Source of the DNA: Lycorma delicatula
Lineage: Eukaryota; Arthropoda; Insecta; Hemiptera; Fulgoridae
DNA length: 64,000 nt
NCBI RefSeq assembly: GCF_047948215.1
Contig: NC_134457.1
Coordinates: 14,420,626-14,484,625, forward strand
Reading direction: 5' to 3'
Part shown: positions 13,901-26,201 of the stretch, piece by piece
Layout of the letters: every line of letters starts with the position of its first letter
Numbering within the stretch: the first letter of the stretch is position 1
The notes under the pieces: model-generated
The model's input: the letters and a program-made list of their open reading frames with translations, nothing else
What the model was told of the DNA's origin: nothing
Databases searched by the model: none
Program-made: the position numbers and the translations under genes

Positions 13901-14248
13901 AAATGTGGTGCTGTAGGAGAATGTTAAAAATCAGATGGGTGGATAAAGTGACAAATGAAGAGGTATTGCGGCAAATAGATGAAGAAAGTAGCATTTGGAA
14001 AAATATAGTTAAAAGAAGAGACAGACTTATAGGCCACATACTAAGGCATCCTGGAATAGTCGCTTTAATATTGGAAGGACAGGTAGAAGGGAAAAATTGT
14101 GTAGGCAGGCCACGTTTGGAGTATGTAAAACAAATTGTTGGGGATGTAGGATGTAGAGGGTATGCTGAAATCAAACGACTAGCACTAGATAGGGAATCTT
14201 GGAGAGCTGCATCAAACCAGTCAAATGACTGAAGACAAAAAAAAAAAA
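10970..14248 (+). mobile_element. Full-length RTE-like LINE (copy A)
   Basis: This non-LTR retrotransposon is about 3.3 kb, with a 5' leader, one long coding frame and a short A-rich 3' tail after GACTGAAGAC. An 11-bp target-site duplication, ATATAGTAGTA, flanks it at 10959-10969 and 14249-14259. Relatives in the window are copies B (41107-42517), C (49541-51345) and D (53832-54935), plus tail fragments at 45767-45830 and 55940-56119. Copies C and D share its 5' leader, which supports this as the true 5' end. Confidence 0.9.
11275..14232 (+). pseudogene. LINE endonuclease/reverse transcriptase ORF, three nonsense mutations
   Basis: One frame runs about 985 codons. The N-terminus is an APE-type endonuclease that nicks target DNA. 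WN at residues 43-44, E73 in SEVRW, GDWN at 176-179 and SDH at 269-271 match the catalytic set. A reverse transcriptase follows, with KAPGIDG, FIDLEKAFD (catalytic D near 634) and FADD near 732-735. The C-terminal part has LYGSETWT and a GHILRHP stretch. The frame is never shifted. It is cut by TAG at 12418-12420 (copy C has TAT), TAA at 13225-13227 (copy C has TTA) and TGA at 13345-13347 (copy C has CGA, a CpG-type change). The protein resembles those often labelled craniofacial development protein 2-like in insects, which are RTE-type LINE products. The ATG at 11275 is the first in frame; the upstream leader gives no better start. Confidence 0.9.
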
Positions 14249-14259
14249 ATATAGTAGTA

Positions 14260-16400
14260 AAGAAAATGTGTAAAATTTTTATAATGTGATGAATGTCTTT
14301 GGATATGTGCTCAGTTTATATGAGAGGATTTGCAAAGATTGCTAAGAGATTTGCAAAGATTGATTCTGTAATTAAGTAATTTTTTTTTCTTTATTACTTC
14401 AATTATGAAGTAATTAAAATAAGGTTAGAAGGTATTATAACATAAAAAGAAAAAGAAATGTCATTTTGCAGTAACGTTATGAAACTAAAATAAAAGGTAA
14501 TTAAATAAAAATAATTTTCCTTTTAAATAAAATTAATTAACAAGTTCTTTTTTGTGTAAAAATATTTACTTTTTTAATTTTAATAAACACACTTTGAGAA
14601 TATTTTACTTTGTTGGCATTTAAATCCCTTTTAATAGGGTTGTTCATATTGTCTTCACGTACATGAAATTTATCTTTTTTTTTTTTTAATGTCTAAGTAA
14701 GGGGCAATTAAATTGTAAATTTATTGATTTATATTATTTTTTACATGTCTATTGGATTAAATCTTATTTCTGTAGTAAACACTTTTTCTGTATCAATTTT
14801 TTTGTCCACTTTTTCTATTGTAAGTTATTACTTTTTTTATATATAAAAGCGCTATACAATTTCTAATCAAAGAAGAAAAAATGGTGGAAGTAACTGTAAT
14901 TGGCCATCAGACAGTAAATATCAGAGTGAATGATTAAGTATAAAAAAGTAATTAGAAAAATAGAAAACCAAAAATGATAAAAAAGCAGGACAACAAAATG
15001 ATAGATTTTTTAATATTTTCTTCATTAAAGTGAAAAATTATTTTTTTACTTAGAAATGTACTTTGTTTAAATAATGAAAAATAAATAAATTATAAATATA
15101 TATAAATACATACACACAGAGAAAGAAAGAAAAAAAAAGAAAGAAAGAAAGAGAGTTTATAAAATAATTACAGTTCACATAATCACAGTTTTAAAAATAA
15201 AAATGTATAAAGCTTCCTACAGTAAAATGAAATTTTACTTTAAAGCATAATAAATTTGTATGTATTATTCACAAATTCAGTAAAAAATATGATTTGCAAA
15301 GAATTACCGGAGTGAAACCTTTAGCCACTATTGTTTTCAAATAATTATAAATATAAAAGATAATAATTAAAACCTAAATTTAAAAGTAGGTAGTTTTCAT
15401 TGATTTATTCTTAAAATATGCTGCATTTTAGCTGTGTATTTAAATGTGATCAATGGAAATGCACTCCTTTTGAGACTGTGGGCTGGATGACATTCACTGT
15501 CTAAATAAGCCTTTAATTTTACTCTGGATGGAGTTATATTTCTTGTGTGGTGTATGTCCTTACTATCATTTGGGTTACTTTGCCCATCCCTTTCCTTTCC
15601 TTTACTGCTGTTTTTGATCGGAGTACAGTCCTGAACCTGCTAGGTTTAAGGTGAGAACGTCAGATCTTGTAGTGCATTCTTAACTATGATTTGTAGGCTA
15701 ACGTGAAAGATTTTTGAAAGGAGTCTATTGAATATGTCACTTGTCTTTAGCCTTATTAAATTTATTGAGGAATTGTCTGTCTTTTCTAAAATGCAAACAT
15801 AAAAATATAAAAAAATAACCTACCTATAATATAAAAAATACCTACTTTTAGGTATATAAAAATACCTAAAATATAAAAAAAAAATATATAAAATAACCTA
15901 AAAAAATAACCTATTGATATTTATGAATATCAAGACAATACTGAAATTAATATCATTGATTAAATTTAGCTTCAAAGATTTTTAGATTATCAACACAAAA
16001 ATTACAAAGAAAATTTATTTTGTTAATATTAATGATAAAACCTGGGACATGGGAGATACCTGGGACAGTGATCCCAGGTATGAGCTCTGAACTGTTTCAA
16101 ATGTAACTTCAATTATTTTACCATTGTCCCTATTTAAATTATTTTTATTAGCAGTTGAAAACTATAGAAAAAATAATTTTTACTTAAATTTTTCTCATTT
16201 TCATTATTCTCACAAATTAATGAAAAAAAAGAAAGTAATTTTGATATTTTAAATAGGTTTTTTCTAATATGTCATTTACGATCAGATTCATTCTCTTTTA
16301 ATCTATCTGTAGTTTGAAAACTGTTTTATCCTTAAAATTTACTTCTTTTTTTCATCCTTTTTATGTTTTATAAAATGCATAACTCACAATTATGATCTCA
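14260..16400. other. AT-rich non-coding DNA, no gene seen
   Basis: No recognisable gene. It contains an A/G-rich GAAA-type simple repeat near 15118-15155. A less AT-rich patch at 15430-15720 has no open frame of note. Confidence 0.6.
15118..15155. repeat. (GAAA)n-type simple repeat
   Basis: An imperfect AGAAAGAAAGAAA tract on the plus strand, purine-only over about 38 bp. Confidence 0.8.
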
Positions 16401-16401
16401 A

Positions 16402-17638
16402 TAGGTAGTCTAAAAAGTAATGAGCCTTTTGCTCACAAGATTGTGTTAGCTTCCCAAATCCTCAGGGTATATGAAACATAGTGGATCAGGTCAAACGTCA
16501 TTTGACAGCTGGCAGTTGAAGCTAACCTATGTGTAAAAAAGTGTTAGAATTCTTATACTCAGATGTAAGGTATTGCACCATGAAGATGAGTGAAATTTCT
16601 ACAAAACTGCACTACATTTTACAATTCTATTTCAATTACGGTGCAAATGCTGTGCAGGCCTGTGAAGAAATTTGTGCTGTTTATGGGCAAGATATGTTAT
16701 CAAAAACAACAGCCAAAGGATGGTTCAGTTGCTTTTATTCTGCAGATTTTGATGTCCATGTTGCTCCTTGCAGTGGGCAAGGAGCAATCACTGAAAACGT
16801 GAATGGTATTCTGACAAAAGTCGAGGAAGCCTGGCATGTAAGTAATCATGATATTGCCCACCTACCTAAACATCCATCACCAAACAGTGATAAACCATTA
16901 GGAGAAAGCTGGCTACAAAAAGAACCTTGACGTTTGGGTATTACATGACCTGACTCAAAAAAGTCTACTTGATCGAATTTCTATCAGAAATCTTTACTAA
17001 AACATAATGAAATCGAATCACTTCTGAGGCAGTAGATCAAGAGTGATGAAAAGTGGATAAGCTACGACAACAATGTGTGAAAAAGATCATGGTTGAAGTG
17101 AGGAAAACCTCCACAGAATGTGGCAAAGTCTGCATTGAAGATTATACTGTGCATTTGGTGGGATTGGAAGGGCATTGTGCATCACAAATTGCTGCCACCA
17201 TGCAAAACGATAGACTCAGACCTGAACTGTCAACAATTTAGTGTCATTGTACCTAGCAATTCAAAAGAAATGGCCTGAACTGGTCAACAGAAATGGTGTG
17301 TACCACACTGACAATGCCAGAACGCATGTATCTTTGACAACCCATCAGAAATTAAGAGAACTTGACTGGGAGGTTTTAATGTATCCACCATATAGCCTGG
17401 ATCTGGCATCATCAGACTATCATTTGTTTCAGTCTCTGCAGAACTCAGCGACTGGTATTAAGTTAGTTTCAAAAGAGGTCTGTGAAAACTACATGTCACA
17501 ATGTTTTGACTAGAAACCACACATTCTATAGCAATGGGTTTATGGTGTCACCAGAAAAATTAATGTTATTTCCAATAACAATAAATGTATTCTCAATGTT
17601 GGTCTCCGGAGATTCAATACTTTTCGGACAACCTGATA
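16402..17638 (+). mobile_element. Mariner transposon 2 (DD34D), degenerate
   Basis: The ends are inverted repeats: AGGTAGTCTAAAAAGTAATG on the left and AGGTTGTCCGAAAAGTATTG on the complement of the right, with TA at the right junction (17637-17638). The transposase starts near the ATG at 16580. Its helix-turn-helix region contains NAVQACEEICAVYG and TAKGWF. The first catalytic Asp is visible in DEKW at about 17044. The second (HTDNARTH) and third (SSDYHLF) are separated by 34 residues, the DD34D spacing of mariner. At least two frameshifts and several stops break the frame, and an internal stretch around 17110-17230 is scrambled. Confidence 0.9.
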
Positions 17639-17639
17639 T

Positions 17640-18770
17640 TTACTATACTGAAGGATAATTGTCTGACAAATATATGTTAAAACAGTATATTGAAATAATA
17701 ACTTAAAAACAAAAACTATATAAATATATTAAACATTTGGTAAGTAACAGCAGTGACTTCTTTGTTTCTTATTGAGGGGAGTGTAACCAAGTGCAAGATT
17801 AATAACAAGATATACATATACAATTTTTCAACTACATTATTAAAATGAGAACAAATATAATGATCAGTAAAAGTAATAATTTTACTTTATATCGGCAGAT
17901 ATTTAATTATGTATCAAACAGTTTAGAATGAACTTTTGTGATTGCAATTTTACAATGACAGAAAGTACTGGGAGAATAGAGGTAAAATTCTAAAACAAAG
18001 AACAAAAGCAAGAAAAAGCTCATATCTATACCACAAATGGCTTAATATATTAAGTTTAGTTGCTCGAAGTTATGCACCAAGCCAAAAATATTAACAAATT
18101 TTTATATAATCCTGCTTTTTTAGTTAGTAATTAGTAATACTGCAATATCTAAAATAATTTTATGTAAATAGTAAAGATAATTAGTTAATACTTAGTCAAT
18201 ATGCGCTACTATGCACAAAGCACCCACAAACACATAATGAATGTTTATAAAGCAGTGAGTAATATTTTAGAAAAAGATAGATTAAAATTAAAGAGATAGA
18301 TAGATTTAAATTGGAAAGTATAGATTTCTGAAGGACATTAAAGAAAATGTTAGAATTTGACAAAAAATTATCTGATATCTTATCATTAAAATTAATAGAG
18401 TTAATTTTTAAAAATATATACCTGTACATTTGTAGGGAAGTAATTTTGTTAAAAAAATGAATTGGTCAAAAAGATCTTTCAGGACTAATTCAACATTAGC
18501 TACCTATGTATATTTAAAAAAAAAAAAACATTCTCGACCTCTTCAGTAACATACTGATATTCTCATAACTTTTCCATATAAATTAATGTTAATATGAAAT
18601 CTGCCAGAACAAGAAAACACAAAAAATAATTATCAATTCATATAAGAAAGTATGCATTAAATGATATCATATAACTTTTGTAAAATTTCATGCAATACTG
18701 AAATCACAACACAAAAGTGCAATACAATGTTTGAAAAGAATTTCTTCAGTAAACATAGGTTACCTGATTG
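17640..18770. other. AT-rich non-coding DNA, no gene seen
   Basis: No open frame or repeat that I recognise. Confidence 0.6.
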
Positions 18771-18778
18771 TTCTAGAC

Positions 18779-19617
18779 CCGGGGTCGGCAACCTGCGGCT
18801 CGCGAGCCACGTGTGGCTCTTTGGATGTGAAGCTGCGGCTCTTTAGTTCCATATGCAAATATTATTTATTTTATAAAAAAAATTCATTTAAAAATCGTTC
18901 TGAATCGATTAACGAGGATTAGGCACCGATTCTATCTCTTTGCCACTTGTACACGCTTTTCACCACACCCCTCCCCTGTGACACGCATCATCACTATTGT
19001 CAGTCCGTCAGAAGCTCTCGAATGGCGCTGTTGTTGGATGTTTCTATGTAGGTTTTAATTCGCTTTCGACGCATGACAATTTGGCGTCTTCACCAGTGCT
19101 TTGGCTGTGACGTATAGTTTGTTGTTTCAAGACAAGAAAAAAGCGAATTATCTTCTCAAAGTTATGTATGTACATATATATAATAATAATAATAAAAAAA
19201 ACCGAAGTAAAGATAGGTAACATAATAAGTATTATATTTTTAAAATACGTATTATACATATTTTTTCCAAATAAGATACCTAACTACTTTTTTGAGGTCA
19301 ATAAGAATTGTCAAAAAAGAAACAAAGTACTACTGTTGGATATTACCACGAAAGTGTTTTTATTAAAATATATATATTTAATAAATTTCTTATTTTATTA
19401 TTTATCTATTTTATAGCTTTCATTATTTAAAAATTAGCGTTAAAATAATAATTATAAGTATAAGTACCTATAAATTTTTATTTAATAAACCTATTTTCAA
19501 AAAAATTTTGTGGCTCTTTAAAAACTTTGAAATAAAATTTTGTGGCTGTTTAAAAATTTTGAAATTTTGTAAATTGTAATTTTTGACTCTTCCGACTCAA
19601 AAGGTTGCCGACCCCTG
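18779..19617. mobile_element. Non-autonomous hAT element (MITE-like, 839 bp)
   Basis: The left end CCGGGGTCGGCAACC and the complement of the right end CAGGGGTCGGCAACC form a 15-bp terminal inverted repeat with one mismatch. The flanks carry an 8-bp target-site duplication, TTCTAGAC at 18771-18778 and TTCCAGAC at 19618-19625 (one change). CAGGGGTCGGCAACC-like ends with 8-bp duplications are typical of hAT transposons. No transposase is encoded. Just inside the left end lies a GC-rich self-complementary motif (GGCTCGCGAGCC). Inside the right end a GTGGCT.TTTAAAAA unit is repeated. Confidence 0.85.
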
Positions 19618-19881
19618 TTCCAGACCAATCTGTATTACCTGTTCCTAGGGAATAATATACATGAAATTAAAGTATATGTGTATTTTCAGATGAAGTTGTT
19701 TTAATAAACTGCTTTTTTTAAGTTACCTAAGTTATACAATGTTTGATACAACCTATTATGTGCTGATTGTATTTGTTAGTGGCTAATCTTCACAGCCAGC
19801 AGATGCTCTTAAATTAATAAGAACAAATAGTATAATTGATTATTATAACATATAATAATAATATTACGAATAGTGGCTTTG

Positions 19882-20017
19882 AACTACACATCTTAGGAAT
19901 GATTGACCAGAATGTACAAGACTACACTTCATTTACATTTATACATATGACCTTCATTCATCCTGTGAAGTAATACCTTATGATGGTTTCAGAGGCTAAA
20001 CAGAAAAAGAAAGAAAG
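19882..20017 (+). mobile_element. 5'-truncated SINE with perfect target-site duplication
   Basis: Flanked by a perfect 11-bp direct repeat, TAGTGGCTTTG, at 19871-19881 and 20018-20028. The body (GTACAAGACTACACTTCATT, then CTGTGAAGTAATACCTTATG) and the AGAAAAAGAAAG tail match the 3' half of the SINE at 5637-5919 in opposite orientation. The tRNA-like head is missing, as expected from incomplete reverse transcription. Confidence 0.85.
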
Positions 20018-20028
20018 TAGTGGCTTTG

Positions 20029-20574
20029 TTAGTGAACCAATGCTCTCGTATCTACATCTGTGATGTGTTGTATCTTGAGTGTTTGTAAGAACCTTAGTGT
20101 ACAAAATCTTTTGATATTTATTTTATTAATTTTATAATTACTATCTATTTTTTTAATAAGGAAAACTTTAATTTACAATATTCCCTTGGTAATAACTTTT
20201 TTTGTAGTTATACATAATTTCAAATTAAATTTTGTGGAGTGTAAGTAAATTTAGTTAATGGAAGAAACTTTTAAATGGATAAATTCATAAATCCACAAAA
20301 AAGTAAGGAAAAATGTGAATGAAAAAAGTTGTGATAACATCCATTTATGTTATATTTTGAATAATAAGTTAATTGATGAAAAAGTTAGGTTCTCTTTTGA
20401 AGGACAATATGTCAGTTTATGTATTCTTTATTTGAAAAAAAATTGTCTTAAGTTATCATTTATGGTTATTCTATATTTTAAAATTATTTTAGTCATTGTG
20501 TATAGAAAAATTTTTCTTTTTTTCTCCTTAGTAAATAAAAGTATAAAGTGAAGCTAAATCACAGATTAGAATTC
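20029..20574. other. AT-rich non-coding DNA, no gene seen
   Basis: Only chance open frames. Confidence 0.55.
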
Positions 20575-21425
20575 CAAAACATTGCAAATAAAATTGTCCT
20601 CAAAATATCATTCAAAAAGACAGACATTATGCCCCAAAAAACAACACAATTAAAAGAAGTAAACATAAACGGTAATAAAATAAAAATAGTAACCCAATTT
20701 TAATATCTCAGAGATATAACAAACAACATAAATGAAAAAAACTTTGATCCAAACAAAAAGAAACAAAATAGCTAATGTTCAAAAATTAACATGGTACTCT
20801 TACAATAAAAAATGTCTATCAATAAACAAAAAAATAAGACGCTACAACACAGTTATACAACCAGAAGCCACTTATGCAGCAGGAAACACTCTTCCATCTG
20901 AATGAACAATCAAACACAGACAGACTCCAGGAAATTAAAAGAAGAATCGGAAGAACCTAGAGCAATAAAAAGTACCAGAAAGATGAGCTATGGTGGATTG
21001 TGCCTGAGAAAGTCATACATGAGTTAGAACCCGTCATTGATACCACGTGTAAGAGGAAACTAGGATTCTTTGACATATCATGAGGATTCAAGAATTCTGA
21101 AAAAGATAGTACAGTACAATCTTGACTCGAAAACACCAAGATAGGATGCAGATTGATTAGAAAAATAGAGTAACTGAAGGAAATTGGTCTTTCACAAAAA
21201 GATGTCACAGATAAGATAAAATTATACAAGAAAATCAAGAACAAAAACACTCACTTCAGACTTACAAGAAAAAGCTCACCACACGAACATTTTCAACACT
21301 AGAAAGGGCACAAGATCAGAACGTATGAAAACGTACTGAGAAGACTACAAGGTCCAAACAGTCCCATTGAAGAGACTGGGATAATGGACTGACTAAAGAA
21401 ATCCTTTGTGGTCATAAAAGATAAT
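20575..21425 (+). pseudogene. LINE 3' fragment, second RTE-like lineage
   Basis: Conceptual translation across frames gives decayed blocks typical of the C-terminal part of a non-LTR reverse transcriptase. One is a SFKKTDIMP stretch, near the position where LINEs keep a K.T..M motif. Next come a weak YL.DI segment, NKKIRRYNTVIQPEATYAA-like and LQEIKRRIGR-like segments, and a final RTRK-rich region. Stops and frameshifts are frequent. It differs clearly in sequence from the copy A family and belongs to another lineage. Boundaries are approximate and no target-site duplication was found. Confidence 0.6.
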
Positions 21426-22904
21426 AATAAAAAATGAAAGTATTCTTTTTAAATACATTTCAAAAATTAATAATTATTTATTTTCATAATATCAACCTGA
21501 CAGACAGCCAAAATGTTATTGTTCAAAATATTTGTCTGTTTTCTTTTTCATTATTGTTATAATGATTAAATATATAAAAAATAAATGATGGGTGGAATAA
21601 ATTCTAAGTTTTAGCCTTTCAATGGTTTGAGTCCTCAAGCATAAAAAGTTTACACAAACTTATTTGTATGAGAGGTGGATGAAAAAGTAAGTTACACCCT
21701 TGCCATGTTCTTGAACTGAATGGTATTCTTGTGGTGGCAGTACTGGTTGTATTGTCTTCACACTTCCCCAGCAGCAATTCTGTACAACAAAAAGTGTTTA
21801 GAAAATCTTTGTGATTATGTCGAAAAAGAGATAATAATATGTAGATTTTGATCAATAAAAAAAAAAAATTGTCTTACAAATATGTGCTTACTTTCTGATC
21901 GTCCCTCGTGCTAAGAGTAATCTGTTTTCAATATATATGTAAATTTGATGTATTGTTAAAAAGAGATTTCAGATACTGTATTTGTTAAAAAAATTATTTT
22001 TTAGAAAATGTTTTTGTTGAACTTGGAAACATTTTTGAACCCAAATGGATCTACTCTTTAACTGATTTTTTACTTAAGTAGAAACAGATCAAAAATTAAA
22101 AGCCAATAACTTTTGTTAATTTATTCATCCTACGGATGTGATATGCTGTTTTATAATTCTTTTTAAGGAAATACATAGCTTTATATATACAGTTACTAAA
22201 ATATAGTTATGTAATATATTGTGAATAAAAAAACTCATAAGTAAGACTGAATAAAAAATTAGTTGCATACTTATTTTGCAGTCAGTAGGCTGATTTAATT
22301 TATTTTCCTGTGTTTTAAGAACCAAATTGATGAACTGCTGCTGTTACAATACGAAATTCTTAATACAGGCTTAATATGATATCACATATGATTTTTTTCT
22401 TAGTTTTTGCAGTAGATATAACATATAACATAAAACTGGCAGTTTAGATTCGGACAACTGACAAGCAATACATGCAAGCTAATTCACAGCAGCAACTTCC
22501 TTAAGGATATTGATGTGAATAAAATCAAAGTGTTTCTTTTATTTTTAGAAATAATTGCACGTCTAATAGTAAATCTAATCAATAGCATGCAGTTTAAAAA
22601 TGAAGGTTTAAAAAATTCATTTTTTGAAGGAATTAATATAAACAGCCATTTCAGGGAAACATTCAGTAAAGTCAGAAGAGAACTGCCATGAAATGAGGCA
22701 TGAATCCCATGAACTGGTGAGCAAAAACTGCAGCACATTAGGTTTCAAATGAGATGAATATTAGTGTTCTAGATTATGTAAATTAATATTTAATACATAT
22801 ACACAGATATAAAAATACAGAAATAACTTTAGTTTTTTAAATTAATAACAATTTAAACTGATGTTTATAAAATGAATAATTAATTTTCAGTCTTTTCATT
22901 TAGA
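21426..22904. other. AT-rich DNA downstream of the receptor gene; possible 3' UTR
   Basis: No protein family is visible. On the minus strand this lies directly 3' of the receptor stop codon, so its right part is probably 3' UTR. A candidate poly-A signal (AATAAA on the minus strand) lies at 22538-22543. Such signals are common by chance in AT-rich DNA, so it is weak. Confidence 0.4.
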
Positions 22905-23534
22905 TTAAACATAATATTGTGAAGATTCTCTAGGCTGCGGTTTAGGTCTAGCTTTTGGCACAGTATAACGAGGATGAAATATTCCTAGTGCTGCTTCATT
23001 AGTCGAAGAAGGTCTTCTGTCTTTATCTTTAGTAGGAAGAAATCTAAAATTACCTTTATCGCTTTGGGAACCATTACGCATCAGCCAATGTCCACAAAAA
23101 ACAGTGAGGTTAATAGATTGTCTGTTTAAAAACCAGTAAACTATTGGATTTATGGCAGAATGAGTATGCCCCAACAAAAGACAAAACGGTAAAAGATTTT
23201 GTATTAGATTTACATTGGCATCAGGGTCGATAGAATATACTTTTAGTATGACATAAGGCAACCAACATGTAGCGAATACAACTACTAATGCTACTAACAT
23301 ATTCGCTAATCTTCGACGACTATGTAATGACTGACGACTCATTTGTTTCGTTAAAGGTGGTTTTGATGGAACTCGGTTAATTGTAGCCTGAGTTCTGGTT
23401 GTTTTTTGTTGCAGTTTATTTCGTTGCTGCTGCCTGCTTCCTTTTCCTCTACGAAAATCAGTGACGTCATTTCCACCTCCCCCACCACCAGCTCCTTCTT
23501 CATCAGAATCATCTTTATTTCGGAAATGTATCAC
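22905..23534 (-). CDS. Class A GPCR, last coding exon (TM6, TM7, C-terminus)
   Basis: The exon begins after the acceptor TTGTTTTCAG at 23535 and continues the frame of the exon at 30769-31215 in phase 0; the first codon is GTG (Val), not a start. It encodes 209 residues. Residues 1-75 form most of a long, charged third intracellular loop with a glycine run. TM6 spans about 77-100 with FATCWLPY, and TM7 about 111-136 with the NPIVY activation motif at 129-133. A hydrophilic tail follows and ends at TAA. These motifs define a rhodopsin-like receptor that couples G proteins at the plasma membrane. The style fits insect neuropeptide receptors, but I cannot name the ligand. GC content is higher than in the surrounding DNA, and there are no frame breaks. 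Confidence 0.9.
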   Translation of the reverse strand: MIHFRNKDDSDEEGAGGGGGGNDVTDFRRGKGSRQQQRNKLQQKTTRTQATINRVPSKPPLTKQMSRQSLHSRRRLANMLVALVVVFATCWLPYVILKVYSIDPDANVNLIQNLLPFCLLLGHTHSAINPIVYWFLNRQSINLTVFCGHWLMRNGSQSDKGNFRFLPTKDKDRRPSSTNEAALGIFHPRYTVPKARPKPQPRESSQYYV

Positions 23535-24039
23535 CTGAAAACAATATAACCATCATTTAATTTCTTCATATAACTATATATGAGGATCATTTTAAAACAT
23601 TATAAAAATCTTATCTTAATTTTAACTTGTTTGTTTAACTATTTATCCTATTATGCCATTCAATTATGAATTACATGATTTGATATTGATGACTGCTATG
23701 ATACAATAGAAGTAAATGATTTTTTAAAATTTTAATCCTCAATTATAATGTAACCATAAATATGACCTAAATATAATTTGTACGAATATAAGACGTATAT
23801 GAAAAAATTTTGATGAATTTATTTTTTACTTAAGTAATAGTAAAAGTTTCAAATTATTATATTGACCAAAACTTGGATCGGTAATGACATTGAATTTAAT
23901 TTCAGTTTAGAAAGTTATAACGTAGTCATTCAAAATAATAAATTCACAGTGACTATATATGCTTATTTGTAGATAAAAATATTAAACACACGATAATAAA
24001 AGTAGAGTTAGAAAATGTGAATTCAGTTGATATTAATTT

Positions 24040-25430
24040 TAGAATAGATAATGGGAACCATAAACTGATTGCTGTTTATCAATTGCCTTCCTAGAACATA
24101 CATTCTTGCCTGATTAGTTTAAATACTTATCTACAAAATATAAAGATGAATGATAACGCAATTTTAATAAGGGATACAAATTTGAATATTCTTGATAATA
24201 ATAACCTGATAAATGAATTTTTTAGTATTAAGCAACTGTATGGATTTAAATCATATTTAACAAACCTACACAATTACAAAACAGTCTCAATGGCAAAATG
24301 CAGTTGACCAGTTGCACTGACTGTATTTTCTTTGAAAGTGGTTCCATTGGGTAGAGCGATGTGATGGGGGCGATTCTGAAGACTGCTATCACTGACCATT
24401 ACTGTACTTCTTTTCATATGAAACTTATAAACTTTGTTAAAGATAAGACCTGACCGATAATATTATCAATAAAATAAATTATGATGAACTTAAATCTAGT
24501 TTAGATAAAGAAAACTGGAAAGACATATGCAATAATAACACTGATACTATAGATAGATACATTAGTAATGAATTTTTAGTAATAAACTTACTGACTATTT
24601 AAATAAACATAAACAGATTATAAAAATAAACCACTAAAACAATGGATCACTCTAAGCATGGTAGCTGCCATGAAAGAAAGAGATAAAATGCACTGTAAAT
24701 TATTAAAACGATCTTTTAATACAAAACTAAAAGATTATTATAAGAAATGTAGGAACACATTAAACAATGTAGTAAACAAAGCAAAATTGATTATTTTAAT
24801 AATAAGTTCCAATCAAATAAAAACAATATTAAGAAAATGTGGGAATGTATTAATGAAGTACTAGATATGAAAAAAAATTATATAACTGAAAATCGAACCT
24901 AATAAATTAAATAAATACTTTACAAATGTAGGAGAAAATTATGCAAATGCGATAGTAAAAAATACAAATAACTTAAATCTGCCTTTTTGTTGATCCCCAC
25001 CCTCATTAATAGCTTGTTTTTTAGCCCAACAAATAATAATGAAAATTAAATGCGATAAAAAATTTTTAAAATAACTCGTCTCCTGGATTCGATAGCTTTG
25101 GTGTTTCTTGCTAAAAGAAATAAGTAACTACATAGCAAAACCACTTGCACATAATAAATAGATGTTTTATTGAAGGATATTTCCCTACTAAATTTAAAAT
25201 AGCCAAAATAATTGCAATACATAAATCCAGAGATAAAAACAACCTGGCAAATTACAGACCTATAAGTCTGTTACGTAACTTTTCCAAAATAATTGGAAAA
25301 TATTAAAAAACTGAATAATAAAATTTCTTGATAAAAAATAGTTTTATTCATAAAAATCAGTAAGGTTTTCAAGCTAGAAAATCAACAAAAGATGCGGTTT
25401 TACACTTAAGTAGAATAATTTTCATATTAC
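24040..25430 (+). pseudogene. Jockey-like LINE remnant inside the intron
   Basis: Translated blocks in order: an endonuclease end with a RDTNLNILDNN-like segment and GFKSYL near 24160-24260; a poorly conserved linker; an open frame at 24658-24864 (ERDKMHCKLLKRSFN) typical of the spacer before the reverse transcriptase; and reverse transcriptase motifs CFIEGYFPTKFKIAKIIAIH and NLANYRPISLL near 25150-25290. Many stops and frameshifts interrupt it. It is antisense to the receptor. It ends before the catalytic core, near a KSTKDAVLHL-like block at 25380-25410. Confidence 0.7.
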
Positions 25431-26140
25431 GCCAGTATATTTTGTAACAAAGTCCTCAATCATTTTAATGCCATTATTTAATTTTAAGTAGTAATCTAAT
25501 TAAAAAAATAGATGAATGGGTGAAATAATATATATTTTAAATTACCAAATTGAAAGACAAAAATAATCCATACTAATAACAATAAATTTAACATATTATT
25601 AAAATGAATAACATACAATAAAATAAATTAATATACTACTTAACATTAAAAAATCTACATATATAAAACTGAATGTTAAAGTGAATGTTGAGACAATATA
25701 ATTCATAACAGAATTCAGTTAGTTGTCTTATCTTATGAATATTTCTTATTGTCTCATTTGTTTTTTGTTTTATAATGGTTTTTTTTTTTTATTTCTCCAT
25801 AATGAAATTATTTTTTCTCATTTTTTTATAGATTATGAATTTATTGCATTTTATTTTATTTGATTTCAGTTTAAACTTAAATAATTTTACATTCTGGTTC
25901 TATGTATTTTTTTTAATTTAACTTTTCAGTTTTTTATTTTTATGTGTATCATGCTACAAAAATCATGTATTTTTATTTAGTTATATTGTATTTGTTATTA
26001 GTTTTACTTTAAATTAGTTCTTTTATTAATGATGCTATTATAATGATAAGAACCCGTGGATAGCACTCAAGGTTTCTTTTGCTACCTGCATCAAGGATAA
26101 ATTTGTTGAAAAAATTGTATTTGTAATTTTCAGTTGACAA

Positions 26141-26158
26141 TAAATAATAATAATAATA

Positions 26159-26200
<42 letters not shown>

Positions 26201-26201
26201 T
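26141..26201. repeat. (AAT)n/(ATT)n microsatellite, partly palindromic
   Basis: About six AAT units run directly into roughly fourteen ATT units, so the tract can fold back on itself. It lies in the receptor intron. Confidence 0.9.
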
